From positions 248,001 through 312,000 of the forward strand of contig CP087990.1 in assembly GCA_021044545.1 (NCBI GenBank): DNA of 64,000 nucleotides. Direction: 5' to 3'. This DNA comes from Comamonadaceae bacterium M7527. Its GTDB lineage: Bacteria; Pseudomonadota; Gammaproteobacteria; Burkholderiales; Burkholderiaceae_C. The position numbers were made by a program, and so were the translations under genes. The notes below the pieces were generated by a model that searched no databases, was not told the origin of the DNA, and was given only the letters and a program-made list of their open reading frames with translations. Of the stretch, positions 9,029-18,284 are shown piece after piece; within the stretch, counting starts at the first letter, position 1; each line of letters starts with the position of its first letter.

Positions 9029-10501
9029 ATGGGTTCGTTAAGCCTTGCGATTTGGACGCCAATTGCGTTTGGTATTTTGCTGCTGCTCATCGGTAATGAG
9101 CGCAACGCCGCCACGGTCAGGTGGGTGGCCCTGGCGGGCGCCTTGGCCGGTTTGCTGGCCACAGTGCCCCTGATCAGCGGCTTTGTATCGGGCGAGGCTG
9201 GCTTGCAGCTGGTAGAGCGTAGCGCCTGGATTGAGCGCTACAACATGTACTACCACTTGGCGGTAGACGGCATCTCGTTTTGGCTGGTGGTGCTCACGGC
9301 GTTTATCACCGTGATCGTGGTGATTGCGGGCTGGCAGGTCATTGAGCAGCGCGTACACCAGTACATGGCTGCGTTTCTGGTGCTCAGCGGCTTGATGATT
9401 GGCGTGTTCTTGGCCATGGATGCCATGTTGTTTTACGTCTTCTTTGAAGCCACGCTAATTCCCATGTACCTCATCATTGGTGGCTGGGGTGGCCCTAACA
9501 AAATCTACGCGGCCTTCAAATTTCCTGTACACCTTGTTGGGCTCTTTGCTCATGCTGGTCGCGCTGGTCTATTTGTACAACCAGTCCGGCGGCAGTTTCT
9601 TCTTGAATGACTGGTACCAGTTGCCGCTGAGCAGCACCGCGCAGACATTGCTGTTCTTTGCTTTCTTTGCAGCCTTTGCGGTAAAGGTGCCCATGTGGCC
9701 GGTACACACATGGTTGCCAGATGTGCACGTTGAAGCGCCAACAGGTGGCTCGGCTGTGCTGGCGGCCATCATGCTCAAACTGGGTGCTTACGGCTTTTTG
9801 CGCTTCTCCATGCCCATTGCACCCGATGCGGCGCACGAGTGGGCGTGGTTGATGATTGCGCTGTCCCTGGTCGCTGTGGTGTACGTGGGCTTGGTGGCCA
9901 TGGTACAGACCGACATGAAAAAGCTGGTGGCTTACTCATCGGTGGCGCACATGGGCTTTGTCACACTGGGCTTCTTCTTCTTTGACGACTTAGGTATGTC
10001 AGGCGCGGTGGTGCAAATGATGCCCACGGTTTTGTGTCTGCCGCCATGTTCTTGTGCATTGGCGTGTTGTACGACCGCATGCACTCGCGCGACATTGCCT
10101 CTTACGGTGGCGTGGCCAACGCCATGCCCAAGTTTGCCGCCTTTGCCATTTTGTTTGCCATGGCTAATGCTGGATTGCCAGGCACAGCAGGTTTTGTTGG
10201 TGAGTGGATGGTTATTTTGTCCGCAGTTGGCTTTAACTTTTGGGTGGGCTTGGCGGCTGCCAGTGCCTTGATATTTGGTGCGGCTTACACCTTGTGGATG
10301 GTCAAGCGCGTGTACTTGGGCGACGTGGCCAATGCCAACGTGGCCAAGCTCACAGACATCAACACACGCGAGTTTGTGATGTTGACCTTGTTGGCGCTGG
10401 CTGTGTTGGCCATGGGCGTGTACCCCAAGCCCATGACAGACGTCATCAATCCCTCTGTTGAGTTGCTGCTGCAGCATGTAGCGCAGTCCAAACTGATTTA
10501 A
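9029..10501 (+). CDS. nuoM: NADH-quinone oxidoreductase subunit M, frame broken twice
   Basis: NuoM is an MrpD-like proton-pumping subunit. The protein can be read end to end only by changing frame twice. Frame 2 gives the N-terminus up to KIYAAFKF, frame 3 continues with FLYTLLGSLLML through MVQTDMKKLVAYSSVAHMGF, and frame 2 resumes with the C-terminal part (HGF, SAAMFLCIGVLYDRMHSR). The first break is at 9521-9523, where two T seem missing from a T run. The second is near 10022-10025, where one T seems missing before CCCACGG. With the three bases restored, about 491 residues result, normal for NuoM. Flanking genes are intact, so sequence errors are likelier than a real pseudogene. Confidence 0.88.
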
Positions 10502-10517
10502 ATACGCGAGCCAAGAC

Positions 10518-12014
10518 ATGATCGACAAACTCAGCTGGGTGGCTTCTTACCCCGAAATTTTCCTGTTGGTGATGGCTTGTGTCATTGCCCTGGCCGACCT
10601 GAATGTAAAGGGCGAGAAGCGTACCTCTACCTACGTCATCACCATACTCACTTTGGCAGCACTCACGTTGCTCAATGTGTTGTACGCGGTGCAGGGCCAA
10701 ACCATTGTGGCCTTTGGTGGCATGGTGATGTCAGACCCCATGTCCAATTGGCTGCGCGCGTTTGCCTCGCTGGCCGTGATGGTGACATTGATTTACGGAC
10801 GTCAATACGCCTTTGACCGCAGCATGCTGCGCGGCGGTGAGTTGTTCAGCTTGTCGTTGTTCGCACTGTTGGGCATGTACGTCATGATCAGCGGACACCA
10901 TTTCCTGGTGATCTACATGGGCCTGGAGCTGCTCACGCTGTCTAGCTACGCGTTGGTGGCGCTTCGCCGCGATGACCCCAACGCCTCCGAAGCAGCCATG
11001 AAGTACTTTGTGCTGGGCGCTATGGCCAGCGGCTTCATGTTGTATGGCTTGTCCATGATGTACGGCGCAACTGGCTCACTCGACATCTCAGAGGTGGCAA
11101 GAGCATTGAGCACCGGTGCGTTGGACCAGCGCGTACTGGCTTTGGGTGCCGTGTTTGTGGTGGCTGGCTTAGCCTTCAAGCTGGGTGCTGCACCGTTTCA
11201 CATGTGGGTGCCAGACGTTTACGACGGCGCGCCTACTGCCGTAACCCTAATGATTGCGGGTGCGCCCAAGTTGGCTGCTTTCGCCATTGTTATGCGTTTG
11301 TTGGTAGAGGGCATGTTGCCGCTGGCCTTTGACTGGCAGCAAATGCTGGCCCTGCTGGCGATTGCGTCGCTATTGGTGGGTAATTTGGCTGCTATTGCGC
11401 AAACCAATATCAAGCGCATGCTGGCGTTTTCTACCATCGCACAAATGGGTTTTGTATTGTTGGGCTTTGTTGCAGGCGTCAGCTTCACAGCAGAGGGTGC
11501 CAGTACCGCCAACACAGCCAATGCGTACAGTGCCACCATGTTTTACATCGTCACTTACGTGCTCACGACCCTGGCTACGTTTGGTGTGTTGCTGCTGCTG
11601 TCTAGCGACAAGTCCGATGTGACACAGCTGTCTGACCTGGCTGGCCTAAACCAGCGCAACCCGGTCATGGCCGGTGTAATGGCTGCTGCCATGTTCTCTC
11701 TGGCGGGTGTGCCGCCACTGGTTGGTTTTTACGCCAAGCTGTCTGTATTGCAGGCGCTCATGGCGTCTAGCCAAGCCATTTACATTTACTTGGCGGTGTT
11801 TGCCGTTGTGATGTCGCTGATTGGCGCGTTCTATTACTTGCGCATTGTCAAGATCATGTACTTTGACGCGCCAACTGTTGACGATGCCATTGAGGTGGCC
11901 GCTGATGCACGCTTGGTGCTGTCACTCAATGGCTTGAGCCTGTTGGTGCTGGGCATAGTGCCAAGTGGTTTGATGGCTATTTGTGCCTACGCGATCGTGG
12001 AACTTCTGGTCTAA
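10518..12014 (+). CDS. nuoN: NADH-quinone oxidoreductase subunit N (antiporter-like)
   Basis: NuoN is the third antiporter-like proton-pumping subunit, related to MrpD. The 498 residues form about 14 hydrophobic helices. Motifs seen include GLELLTLSSYALVALRRDD, with the key glutamate of helix 5, and GAAPFHMWVPDVYDGAP. Its start lies 16 bases after the nuoM stop. It closes the core nuo operon. Confidence 0.96.
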   Translation: MIDKLSWVASYPEIFLLVMACVIALADLNVKGEKRTSTYVITILTLAALTLLNVLYAVQGQTIVAFGGMVMSDPMSNWLRAFASLAVMVTLIYGRQYAFDRSMLRGGELFSLSLFALLGMYVMISGHHFLVIYMGLELLTLSSYALVALRRDDPNASEAAMKYFVLGAMASGFMLYGLSMMYGATGSLDISEVARALSTGALDQRVLALGAVFVVAGLAFKLGAAPFHMWVPDVYDGAPTAVTLMIAGAPKLAAFAIVMRLLVEGMLPLAFDWQQMLALLAIASLLVGNLAAIAQTNIKRMLAFSTIAQMGFVLLGFVAGVSFTAEGASTANTANAYSATMFYIVTYVLTTLATFGVLLLLSSDKSDVTQLSDLAGLNQRNPVMAGVMAAAMFSLAGVPPLVGFYAKLSVLQALMASSQAIYIYLAVFAVVMSLIGAFYYLRIVKIMYFDAPTVDDAIEVAADARLVLSLNGLSLLVLGIVPSGLMAICAYAIVELLV

Positions 12015-12032
12015 GACTACACTCGAAACACC

Positions 12033-12341
12033 ATGGACAACACAACATCTGTATGGCTGGTTATTGCCCTTGGCACACTGCTGGCTAACTTGCCGTTTAT
12101 CAACAACCGGTGGCTGGCCATCGTGCCCAAGCGCGATGCCGACGTTGGCAAAGGCCTGCAGTGGCGCTTGCTGGAGTTGGTGGTGTTGTATTTTGTGGTG
12201 GGTGGTGTTGGCTTGGCGCTTGAGTACAAGCTTGGTCAAAACGCGCCGCAAAACTGGGAGTTTTATGCGGTAACAGCCTGTCTGTTTGCCACATTGGCTT
12301 TCCCGGGTTTTGTCTACCAGTATTTGTGGAAAAAGCGCTAG
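12033..12341 (+). CDS. DUF2818 family membrane protein
   Basis: This 102-residue protein has three hydrophobic segments, near residues 7-23, 44-65 and 78-97, and ends in a basic tail (YLWKKR). From memory it matches DUF2818, a family found at the end of nuo operons in Burkholderiales. It starts 18 bases after nuoN and so is probably co-transcribed. A role in complex I assembly or stability is an inference from position only; no catalytic residues are evident. Confidence 0.85.
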   Translation: MDNTTSVWLVIALGTLLANLPFINNRWLAIVPKRDADVGKGLQWRLLELVVLYFVVGGVGLALEYKLGQNAPQNWEFYAVTACLFATLAFPGFVYQYLWKKR

Positions 12342-12375
12342 CAAGCGCAGCTGCGAAGGCCTTGCCGGCTGAGCT

Positions 12376-12987
12376 ATGACCACCTCCATACCCAATGTGT
12401 TTGATTTGCCGCCGGGTGCTGCGCATTTGCGTGAGCACGCGGTGCAGTCCAAAGCCCTGGCCAGTGGCGATTTTCTGAAGGTGGTACGCGATGATGTCCG
12501 CCTGCCCAACGGCCTGCACGCAACAAGAGACTATGTATTGCACCCCGGTGCAGTAATGGTGGTGGCTTTGTTGGACGATGGCCGTGTGCTGCTAGAGCGC
12601 CAATACCGCCACCCTGTAGGGGATGCCTTGCTGGAGTTGCCAGCGGGCAAGTTGGACGCAGGTGAGGGCGTTTTGGCGTGTGCTGCCCGCGAGCTGCGTG
12701 AAGAAACCGGCTGCAGCGCGACCCACTGGGCGGTCGCCGCGCGCATGCATCCTTGTATTGGCTATTCCAACGAGGTGATACACATCGTGTTTGCCAAAGG
12801 TGTCGTCCACGGCGCGCAGTCGCTTGACGAGGGCGAGTTGCTGGATGTGTGCGCAGCCACGCCTGAACAGCTCATGGCCATGGTTTCTGACGGCCGCATA
12901 ACAGATGGCAAGACCTTGTCTGGCTTGTTGTGGTTGCAAAACGTGTTGAGTGGCGCCTGGGCGCTGGACTGGACCAGCGTGCCGTGA
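12376..12987 (+). CDS. NUDIX hydrolase, ADP-ribose pyrophosphatase type
   Basis: A NUDIX-fold pyrophosphatase, most like the ADP-sugar pyrophosphatase (NudF/YffH) group. The Nudix box is GKLDAGEGVLACAARELREETGC near residues 94-116, with the RELREET core that binds the metal. An N-terminal strand-rich part (residues 25-70) precedes it, as in the ADP-ribose enzymes. The substrate (ADP-ribose, other ADP-sugar or NADH) cannot be decided from sequence. Its stop overlaps the GTG start of the next gene. It lies 34 bases after DUF2818 and may share the nuo transcript. Confidence 0.88.
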   Translation: MTTSIPNVFDLPPGAAHLREHAVQSKALASGDFLKVVRDDVRLPNGLHATRDYVLHPGAVMVVALLDDGRVLLERQYRHPVGDALLELPAGKLDAGEGVLACAARELREETGCSATHWAVAARMHPCIGYSNEVIHIVFAKGVVHGAQSLDEGELLDVCAATPEQLMAMVSDGRITDGKTLSGLLWLQNVLSGAWALDWTSVP

Positions 12988-13508
12988 AAGTGCTAGACCT
13001 GCAGTGTGATGCGGCCCATAGCTTTGAGGGCTGGTTTGCCAGTGAACAAGCCTATCAGGATCAAGCCGCCAAGGGCTTGGTGGCGTGCCCCATGTGCGCC
13101 AGCACGGCCATTGTCAAAAAGCTCAGTGCACCGCGCCTAAACCTTAAAAGCACAGGTGCTGGTTCTGCCAGCGGTGTGTCTGAGCCGCCAGTGGCAGTGG
13201 GGTCAACAAACGATTCCTCTTCAAACACCGCCAGTGCAGCCGTTGCCACCAAGGACTTAGCGATCATGCCTGCCGTCAGCAACGAGCTGCAAGCGCGCAT
13301 GTTGCAAGTCATGCGCGAGGTGATCAGTCAAACCGAAGACGTTGGTGACCGGTTTGCAGATCAAGCCAGAGCCATGCATTACGGAGAGGCACAACCCAAA
13401 GCCATACGCGGGCAAGCCACGCCAGAGCAAGCTCGCGAGCTGGTCGATGAGGGCATTGATGTCATGCGGCTTGCGTTGCCCGAGGTGCTCAAAAAGCCGT
13501 TGCAGTAA
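12984..13508 (+). CDS. DUF1178 family protein (zinc-ribbon-like)
   Basis: The protein starts at GTG 12984, giving VKVLDLQC, the usual DUF1178 N-terminus; the four-base overlap with the NUDIX gene supports this choice. C8 and the pair C35-x2-C38 (ACPMC) look like a small metal-binding site. The middle is low-complexity Ser/Ala/Thr. The C-terminal half is helical, with AMHYGEAQPKAIRGQAT and EARELVDEG-like sequence conserved in the family. The length is 174 residues. No function is known; a metal or nucleic-acid binding role is only a guess. Confidence 0.87.
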   Translation: MKVLDLQCDAAHSFEGWFASEQAYQDQAAKGLVACPMCASTAIVKKLSAPRLNLKSTGAGSASGVSEPPVAVGSTNDSSSNTASAAVATKDLAIMPAVSNELQARMLQVMREVISQTEDVGDRFADQARAMHYGEAQPKAIRGQATPEQARELVDEGIDVMRLALPEVLKKPLQ

Positions 13509-13655
13509 GCTTTCTTTCCCATCAATCAGCCACCTCGTGTGCGCGTATGGGTCAAGCAACACCAACCCACGTCGCTACTGAACCAGCATGGAGCGGTTGC
13601 AGCTTGGTGAGGCAGCCCCCTTTGATTGCTGCAACAGCCTATGGCGTTTTTAAGC

Positions 13656-14567
13656 CTAGGCCTGCATCACACAGCCCATCTTGCGTTGATCTCTGGCCAG
13701 TGCCTCACGCGTGGAAATGCGTCTGAAGAAAAACGCCACAACACTTGAGCTGATGACTATGAACAGTGAGTAAAGCACTGGTATGAGCAAGACGTCTTGC
13801 TGCATGGCGCCGGTGATGCTCAGTGTGATGATCAGCACCGCCATGGGGCCGTTTTGTATGCCCGTTTCCATGGCAATGGTCCGGCTGCGATTTCGGTCTT
13901 GCTTGAAGGTGCGCGCCAACAAGTAGCCCAGCGACATGCCGACCAAGCCTAGCGCAATCGACACGCAGTAAACCGACCAGTGGGTGGTGGCCAACAGCAT
14001 GTGGTTGCGCGGTATCCAGGTGAGCACCAAAAACAAGATAACCAAAATACCCATCAGGCCGCCAAACAGCTCAAGCGTTGCACCGATGTTGGGGTTGAGC
14101 TTGCGCACCACCATGCCAATGATGGTTGGCACCAGCAGCACCAGTAACACCTGCGCGACGTTGGTGGCAGGTATCTTGAACTGACCGCTCAAGCCTGCAG
14201 CGTTGGAGTAAAACTCCAGCAAGGCTGGTACCGCCACCAAAGCCACCAGGGTAGACACACTGGTCATCATGATGGACAAGGCCAAGACGGCCTTGCTGAA
14301 GTAGGTGAAGATGTTGGATGTGGTGCCGCCAGGCATACAGGCCATCAAGATCAGACCCAGCGTCCATGCAGGTGACAGCTCCAGCAGCATGGCCATGGCG
14401 TAGCCCAAAAACGGCATGATGGCGTACTGGCACATCAGACCTATGAGCACGCCTTTGGGCTTGCGAAAGGCAATTAAAAAATCTCGCCATGTGAGCGATG
14501 CGCCCATGCCCAGCATGATGAGCATCATCATGGCGCCTAAGAGTTTGGTTTCAAATTCGGTGACCAT
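13656..14567 (-). CDS. Bile acid:sodium symporter family (BASS) transporter
   Basis: A 303-residue integral membrane protein with about nine to ten hydrophobic helices. The sequence MLGMGASLTWRDF near the N-terminus, the helix-breaking LMACMPGGTTSNIFTY near residue 95 and ETGIQNGPMAVLI near residue 230 match the two crossover motifs of BASS transporters, which bind Na+ and substrate. The substrate could be an organic anion or a keto acid; sequence does not decide. The gene lies five bases after the fadD stop on the same strand, so the two are probably co-transcribed and could handle a related acid. Confidence 0.85.
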   Translation of the reverse strand: MVTEFETKLLGAMMMLIMLGMGASLTWRDFLIAFRKPKGVLIGLMCQYAIMPFLGYAMAMLLELSPAWTLGLILMACMPGGTTSNIFTYFSKAVLALSIMMTSVSTLVALVAVPALLEFYSNAAGLSGQFKIPATNVAQVLLVLLVPTIIGMVVRKLNPNIGATLELFGGLMGILVILFLVLTWIPRNHMLLATTHWSVYCVSIALGLVGMSLGYLLARTFKQDRNRSRTIAMETGIQNGPMAVLIITLSITGAMQQDVLLIPVLYSLFIVISSSVVAFFFRRISTREALARDQRKMGCVMQA

Positions 14568-14572
14568 GGCGT

Positions 14573-16329
14573 TTAACCCGATACGTTCATAGAAGCTACG
14601 GCTTGGACTTTCAAGTCTTTGCGCAGCACTTTACCCACTGGGCTCTTGGGTAGCTCGTCGCACACTTCAATGTACTTGGGCACCTTGTAGCTGGTCAGTT
14701 GTTGTTTGCAGTGCGCCAATATGGCCGGAATGTCTGGCGTCTGTTCTTGCTCGGGATTGGCCACAATATAGGCACGCACTGCCTCGCCGGTGCTGCTGTC
14801 CGGCACGCCAATAACGGCCACCTCAAGCACGGCTTCGAGTTGCGCAATCACGGCTTCGACTTCGTTGGGGTAGACGTTAAAGCCTGAGACCAGCACCATG
14901 TCTTTCTTGCGGTCTACGATTTTGAAGAAACCGTCTGGCGACATCACGCCTATATCACCTGTCGCAAACCAGCCGTTGTTCATCACGTTGGCGGTTTCGA
15001 CATCGTTGTTCCAGTAGCCCAGCATGACTTGTGGGCCTTTGACCCAAATTTCACCGGGCTCACCCACTGCGGCGTCTTGTCCGTCGTCTTTCACCAAACG
15101 CATGTCAGTGCCCGGTGTGGGCAGGCCAATGCTGCCCAGGCGCACATCGCCCACCAGTGGATTAAAGCTCACCACAGGCGACGTCTCGGTGAGGCCGTAG
15201 CCCTCTGCAATGGGTGTTTGCGTGACTGCCCGCCAGCGCTGCGCGACCGCGTCATGCAGCGCAGTGCCACCTGCAATAGAGGCCTTGAGGTGCTTGGGCG
15301 GGTAGGCCACAAACCACTCCTCGTTGAGCAAGCCGTTGTACAAGGTATTGACACCAGTCATCCAGGTGATGGGGTAATTTTCAATGGCGCGTTGCAGGTT
15401 TTGCACCGGGCGCGGACTGGGCACCAAAATATTGCGGCCACCCAGCGCAACAAAGCCCAGCAAGTTGGCCGTAAACGCAAAGATGTGATAGAGCGGCAGC
15501 GCAGTGAGCACGCATTCGTCGCTTTCTGTCATGAGCGTGCCGCCCATGGCCAGCATTTGCTGCACGTTGTTCAGGATGTTGCTGTGGGTGAGCATGGCAG
15601 CTTTGCTCACACCTGTGGTGCCACCTGTGTACTGCAACACCGCCAAGTCGCTGGGCTGGGTGTTATTCCAAAACGTGGCAGCGGGTGCGCTTGCACCACT
15701 GGCCTTGCCTTTGACCAATGCCGTTTTTAAACGTGTGTGTGGCACTGTGACGGGCGGCAGCACTTGGCTCCAAACCTTTTGAACGGCGCGAATGATACCG
15801 CGTGGCACCATAGGGAAAAACTCTGCCACGCTGGCCACCACCACATGCTCTAGCTGGGTGTTTGCCATGACCTCTGGCAACTTGTCTGCAAACATGTCAA
15901 CGATGACCAGCACGCGTGCGCCTGCATCGTTGAACTGGTGCACCATTTCACTGGCCGTATACAAAGGGTTTGTGTTCACCAGCACACAGCCGGCCTTGAA
16001 CACGCCGAAGGCCACCACTGGGTAACTCAAGCTGTTGGGCAGCTGCACGGCTACGCGGTCACCGGCCTGCAGGCCTAGGTCATTGCGCAAGTAGCAGGCA
16101 AAGGCGTCTGACAGCGCATCAACCTCAGCAAAGTTCAGGCTGCCATTCATGCCGTTGGGCATGACGCAGGTGAACGCCTTTTGCTTGGGGTCTTTGGCTG
16201 CAAAGTGGGTGCAGCGCTCATGCACCAAGGCTGCAATAGAGTTGTGCGTCTGAGGGGGAGGTCGGCGCGTATGCCAGCGGCACGCGCTGCTGCATGCCAT
16301 GGCCTGTTGCTTGTTGACGGAGAATCCAT
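14573..16329 (-). CDS. fadD: Long-chain fatty-acid-CoA ligase, 5' end frameshifted
   Basis: An AMP-forming acyl-CoA synthetase that activates fatty acids for beta-oxidation. Motifs seen are the P-loop YTGGTTGVSKAAMLTH, the A5 motif EGYGLTETSP, the FACS signature with DRKKDMVLVSGFNVYPNEVE, and the catalytic lysine in KSPVGKVLRKDL. The frame that holds these can start at 16300, but its first 15 residues are unlike the family. A better N-terminus (MDSPSTSNRPWHAA) lies in the neighbouring frame from 16329 and joins at PPQTHNSIAALVHE if one C is added to the C5 run at 16254-16258. I therefore place the start at 16329. Confidence 0.88.
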
Positions 16330-16729
16330 GCTGATCGTATTTAAAAATTGTTGTCGGTATTGGACGCGAAACGGGGCGAAGCAGCGATTGAAACCAGGGT
16401 TAACCCTAGGCTGCGTCGCCCTGAAACCCGCGCCAGTGCTGGCGTTGCGTGGTTTTGTCGGCTTCTTTTTTCAGTTTAACTGAGCTTTTTGATGACTTGA
16501 CAACGGCGTGCTAAACACTGTTTTTTGCAGGGTTAATGCTCGCGCCTGGTGTGCGCCCGTAAATGCCAGCTGGGGTAGCACGTCTACACCCTACCGATCT
16601 GAAACTGCAGCCAAGGTTTGGCCTGAATGGCCTGAACATTCAGTGTTTTGGGTTCGCATGTGTACATGCGGCGGTGTTGTGCCCCGAGTGGCCCAAAACG
16701 GTGGCAAACCAATGCCATAATCACAGGGT
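16330..16729. other. 400-base gap between fadD and tRNA-Leu
   Basis: No convincing gene is seen. The gap must hold the fadD promoter and that of tRNA-Leu. It contains a perfect 12-base palindrome AGGGTTAACCCT at 16396-16407 and an inverted repeat CGCCAG-TG-CTGGCG at 16431-16444 with no T run after it. Either could be an operator or hairpin for fadD; no assignment is possible. A possible -10 for the tRNA is CATAAT at 16716-16721, without a clear -35. Confidence 0.4.
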
Positions 16730-16822
16730 GCCCCGGTGGTGAAATTGGTAGACACAACGGACTTAAAATCCGTCGCTTCGTTCATAGCGGGCGTGCCGGT
16801 TCGATTCCGGCCCGGGGCACCA
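16730..16822 (+). tRNA. tRNA-Leu (anticodon UAA)
   Basis: A class II tRNA with a long variable arm. The acceptor stem GCCCCGG pairs with CCGGGGC, followed by discriminator A and an encoded CCA. The D arm contains TGGTAGAC. The anticodon stem ACGGA/TCCGT encloses loop CTTAAAA with anticodon TAA. The T arm holds GGTTCGATTCC. The length of 93 bases including CCA and the extra arm fit tRNA-Leu. Confidence 0.96.
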
Positions 16823-16981
16823 TTTTCATGCGGCTGTTGATCAGCCGTTCAGTAAGGTCTCATGTGGCAGTGGCTTGTGAGGCTTGCGTATCCGTCTCAT
16901 ATGCCGGTCGCATGGGTTTGTTGCCCAGGCCGATGTCGGCACTGTAAGCTAGAGGCAGTTCTAGCGCTTTATGGGTTGGTT

Positions 16982-17626
16982 ATGGCGAACTATCAAACTC
17001 CCTTTGAAATTCATGTACACGGCGATGTCGTCTTGCGCGAAGGCGTTACTGCTGACGAGCTGTGGGATGCACTCAAACCGCTGTGGCAGTACAGTGGTGA
17101 GACCAGTTTGGCCGCAGGACGGGCGAGCTCTTACGACGAAGAGCCTGGCTTGGTGTTTGACCCAGCCGCCCACCGTTTGCAAATGTGCTGGACGGTGTCT
17201 GGTGACGAGGACTTCCGTCAAGTGATGGAAGATACCTGCATGGGGCTTAATGACCTGGCAGACACCGGTGCTGCCATTGAAGTGTCTTTCTACGACACCG
17301 ACTTTGACGACGACGAAGCCATGAGCGACGGCAATGAGCCGCAGTCGCGTGACGATTTTTTGGTGTGCTTTGTAGGCCCTACACCTGCAGCCATCATGCA
17401 GGTACAGCGCGACATGCTCATCAAAGATGTGGTGCACATGATGGAGCGCCACTTTGACGCCTCAGAGCTGGGCCCAGTGGTGGCCGCCATTGACGGCTTG
17501 TTCCAGGACCGGTTGAGTCACCTGGTGAGTTCTATGCAGCTTGGTAAACCACCACGTGGAGGCTCGGGCGGGACGGGCGGACGGAGCCCAGGCGGCGGCG
17601 GTCGCAAGCCAAAGCATCTGCATTGA
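16982..17626 (+). CDS. Conserved beta-proteobacterial protein (probably DUF6806)
   Basis: A soluble protein of 214 residues starting at ATG 16982 (MANYQTPFEIHVHGD). The frame is open upstream, but the alternative start at 16862 lies in the tRNA trailer and is unlikely. It resembles a family I recall as DUF6806 in Comamonadaceae. The core is rich in acidic residues (FYDTDFDDDEAMSDG) and contains FVGPTPAAIMQVQRD. The last 30 residues form a Gly-rich, basic tail ending in HLH, which could bind nucleic acid or metal. There are no membrane segments or known catalytic motif. The function is unknown. Confidence 0.75.
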   Translation: MANYQTPFEIHVHGDVVLREGVTADELWDALKPLWQYSGETSLAAGRASSYDEEPGLVFDPAAHRLQMCWTVSGDEDFRQVMEDTCMGLNDLADTGAAIEVSFYDTDFDDDEAMSDGNEPQSRDDFLVCFVGPTPAAIMQVQRDMLIKDVVHMMERHFDASELGPVVAAIDGLFQDRLSHLVSSMQLGKPPRGGSGGTGGRSPGGGGRKPKHLH

Positions 17627-17650
17627 GCGCCCATTGTGGCTGGCAGTGGT

Positions 17651-18199
17651 CTAGCTGGCGTCCAGTACACGCCACTGGCCTGGCTGCAGATCTGCCAACG
17701 CATAGTCGCCAATCTGCACACGCACCAGGCGCAAGGTTGGCAGGCCCACCGCGGCCGTCATGCGACGAACCTGTCGGTTACGCCCTTCATGAATAGACAG
17801 CGATAGCCAACTGGTCGGTACGCTTTTGCGAAAGCGCACAGGTGGGTCTCTGTCCCACAGTTTGGGGGCGGCTATCAGCTGGCATTTTGCGGCCTTGGTA
17901 GGGCCGTCGTTGAGTGCCACGCCTTGTGCCAGTTGTGCAGCTTGCGCCTCGTTTGCAACACCTTCTACCTGTACCCAGTAAGTCTTCCAGGTTTTGTGCC
18001 TGGGGTTGCTTAAGCGGTGTTGCAGTTGCCCATCTGAGGTCAGCAGCAGCAGACCCTCGCTGTCCCTGTCGAGTCGGCCGGCGGCGTACACGCCGTGCAA
18101 GTCAATGTGGTGCGCCAGGCCGGGATGGCCGTCAGCGTCTGTAAATTGGCTTAGCACACCAAAGGGTTTGTTAAAAGCGATCAGCCTAGGCGTGTTCAT
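17651..18199 (-). CDS. rluE: 23S rRNA pseudouridine synthase, RluE-like
   Basis: A member of the RsuA/RluB/E/F family. The catalytic aspartate lies in GRLDRDSEGLLLLTSDG near residues 41-57, and the C-terminal motif IHEGRNRQVRRMTAAVGLPTLRLVR is typical. At 182 residues it lacks the N-terminal S4 domain, which fits RluE, which makes pseudouridine 2457 in E. coli 23S rRNA. It converges with the gene at 16982 and is divergent from the MFS gene at 18285. Confidence 0.86.
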   Translation of the reverse strand: MNTPRLIAFNKPFGVLSQFTDADGHPGLAHHIDLHGVYAAGRLDRDSEGLLLLTSDGQLQHRLSNPRHKTWKTYWVQVEGVANEAQAAQLAQGVALNDGPTKAAKCQLIAAPKLWDRDPPVRFRKSVPTSWLSLSIHEGRNRQVRRMTAAVGLPTLRLVRVQIGDYALADLQPGQWRVLDAS

Positions 18200-18284
18200 G
18201 GGTGGTCATGGGCTTGATGTATCGTGGCTGCACTTGGGTTTAATCGCCTATCTTAGTTGTTCGTTTATTGAATGGGGCATCGCT

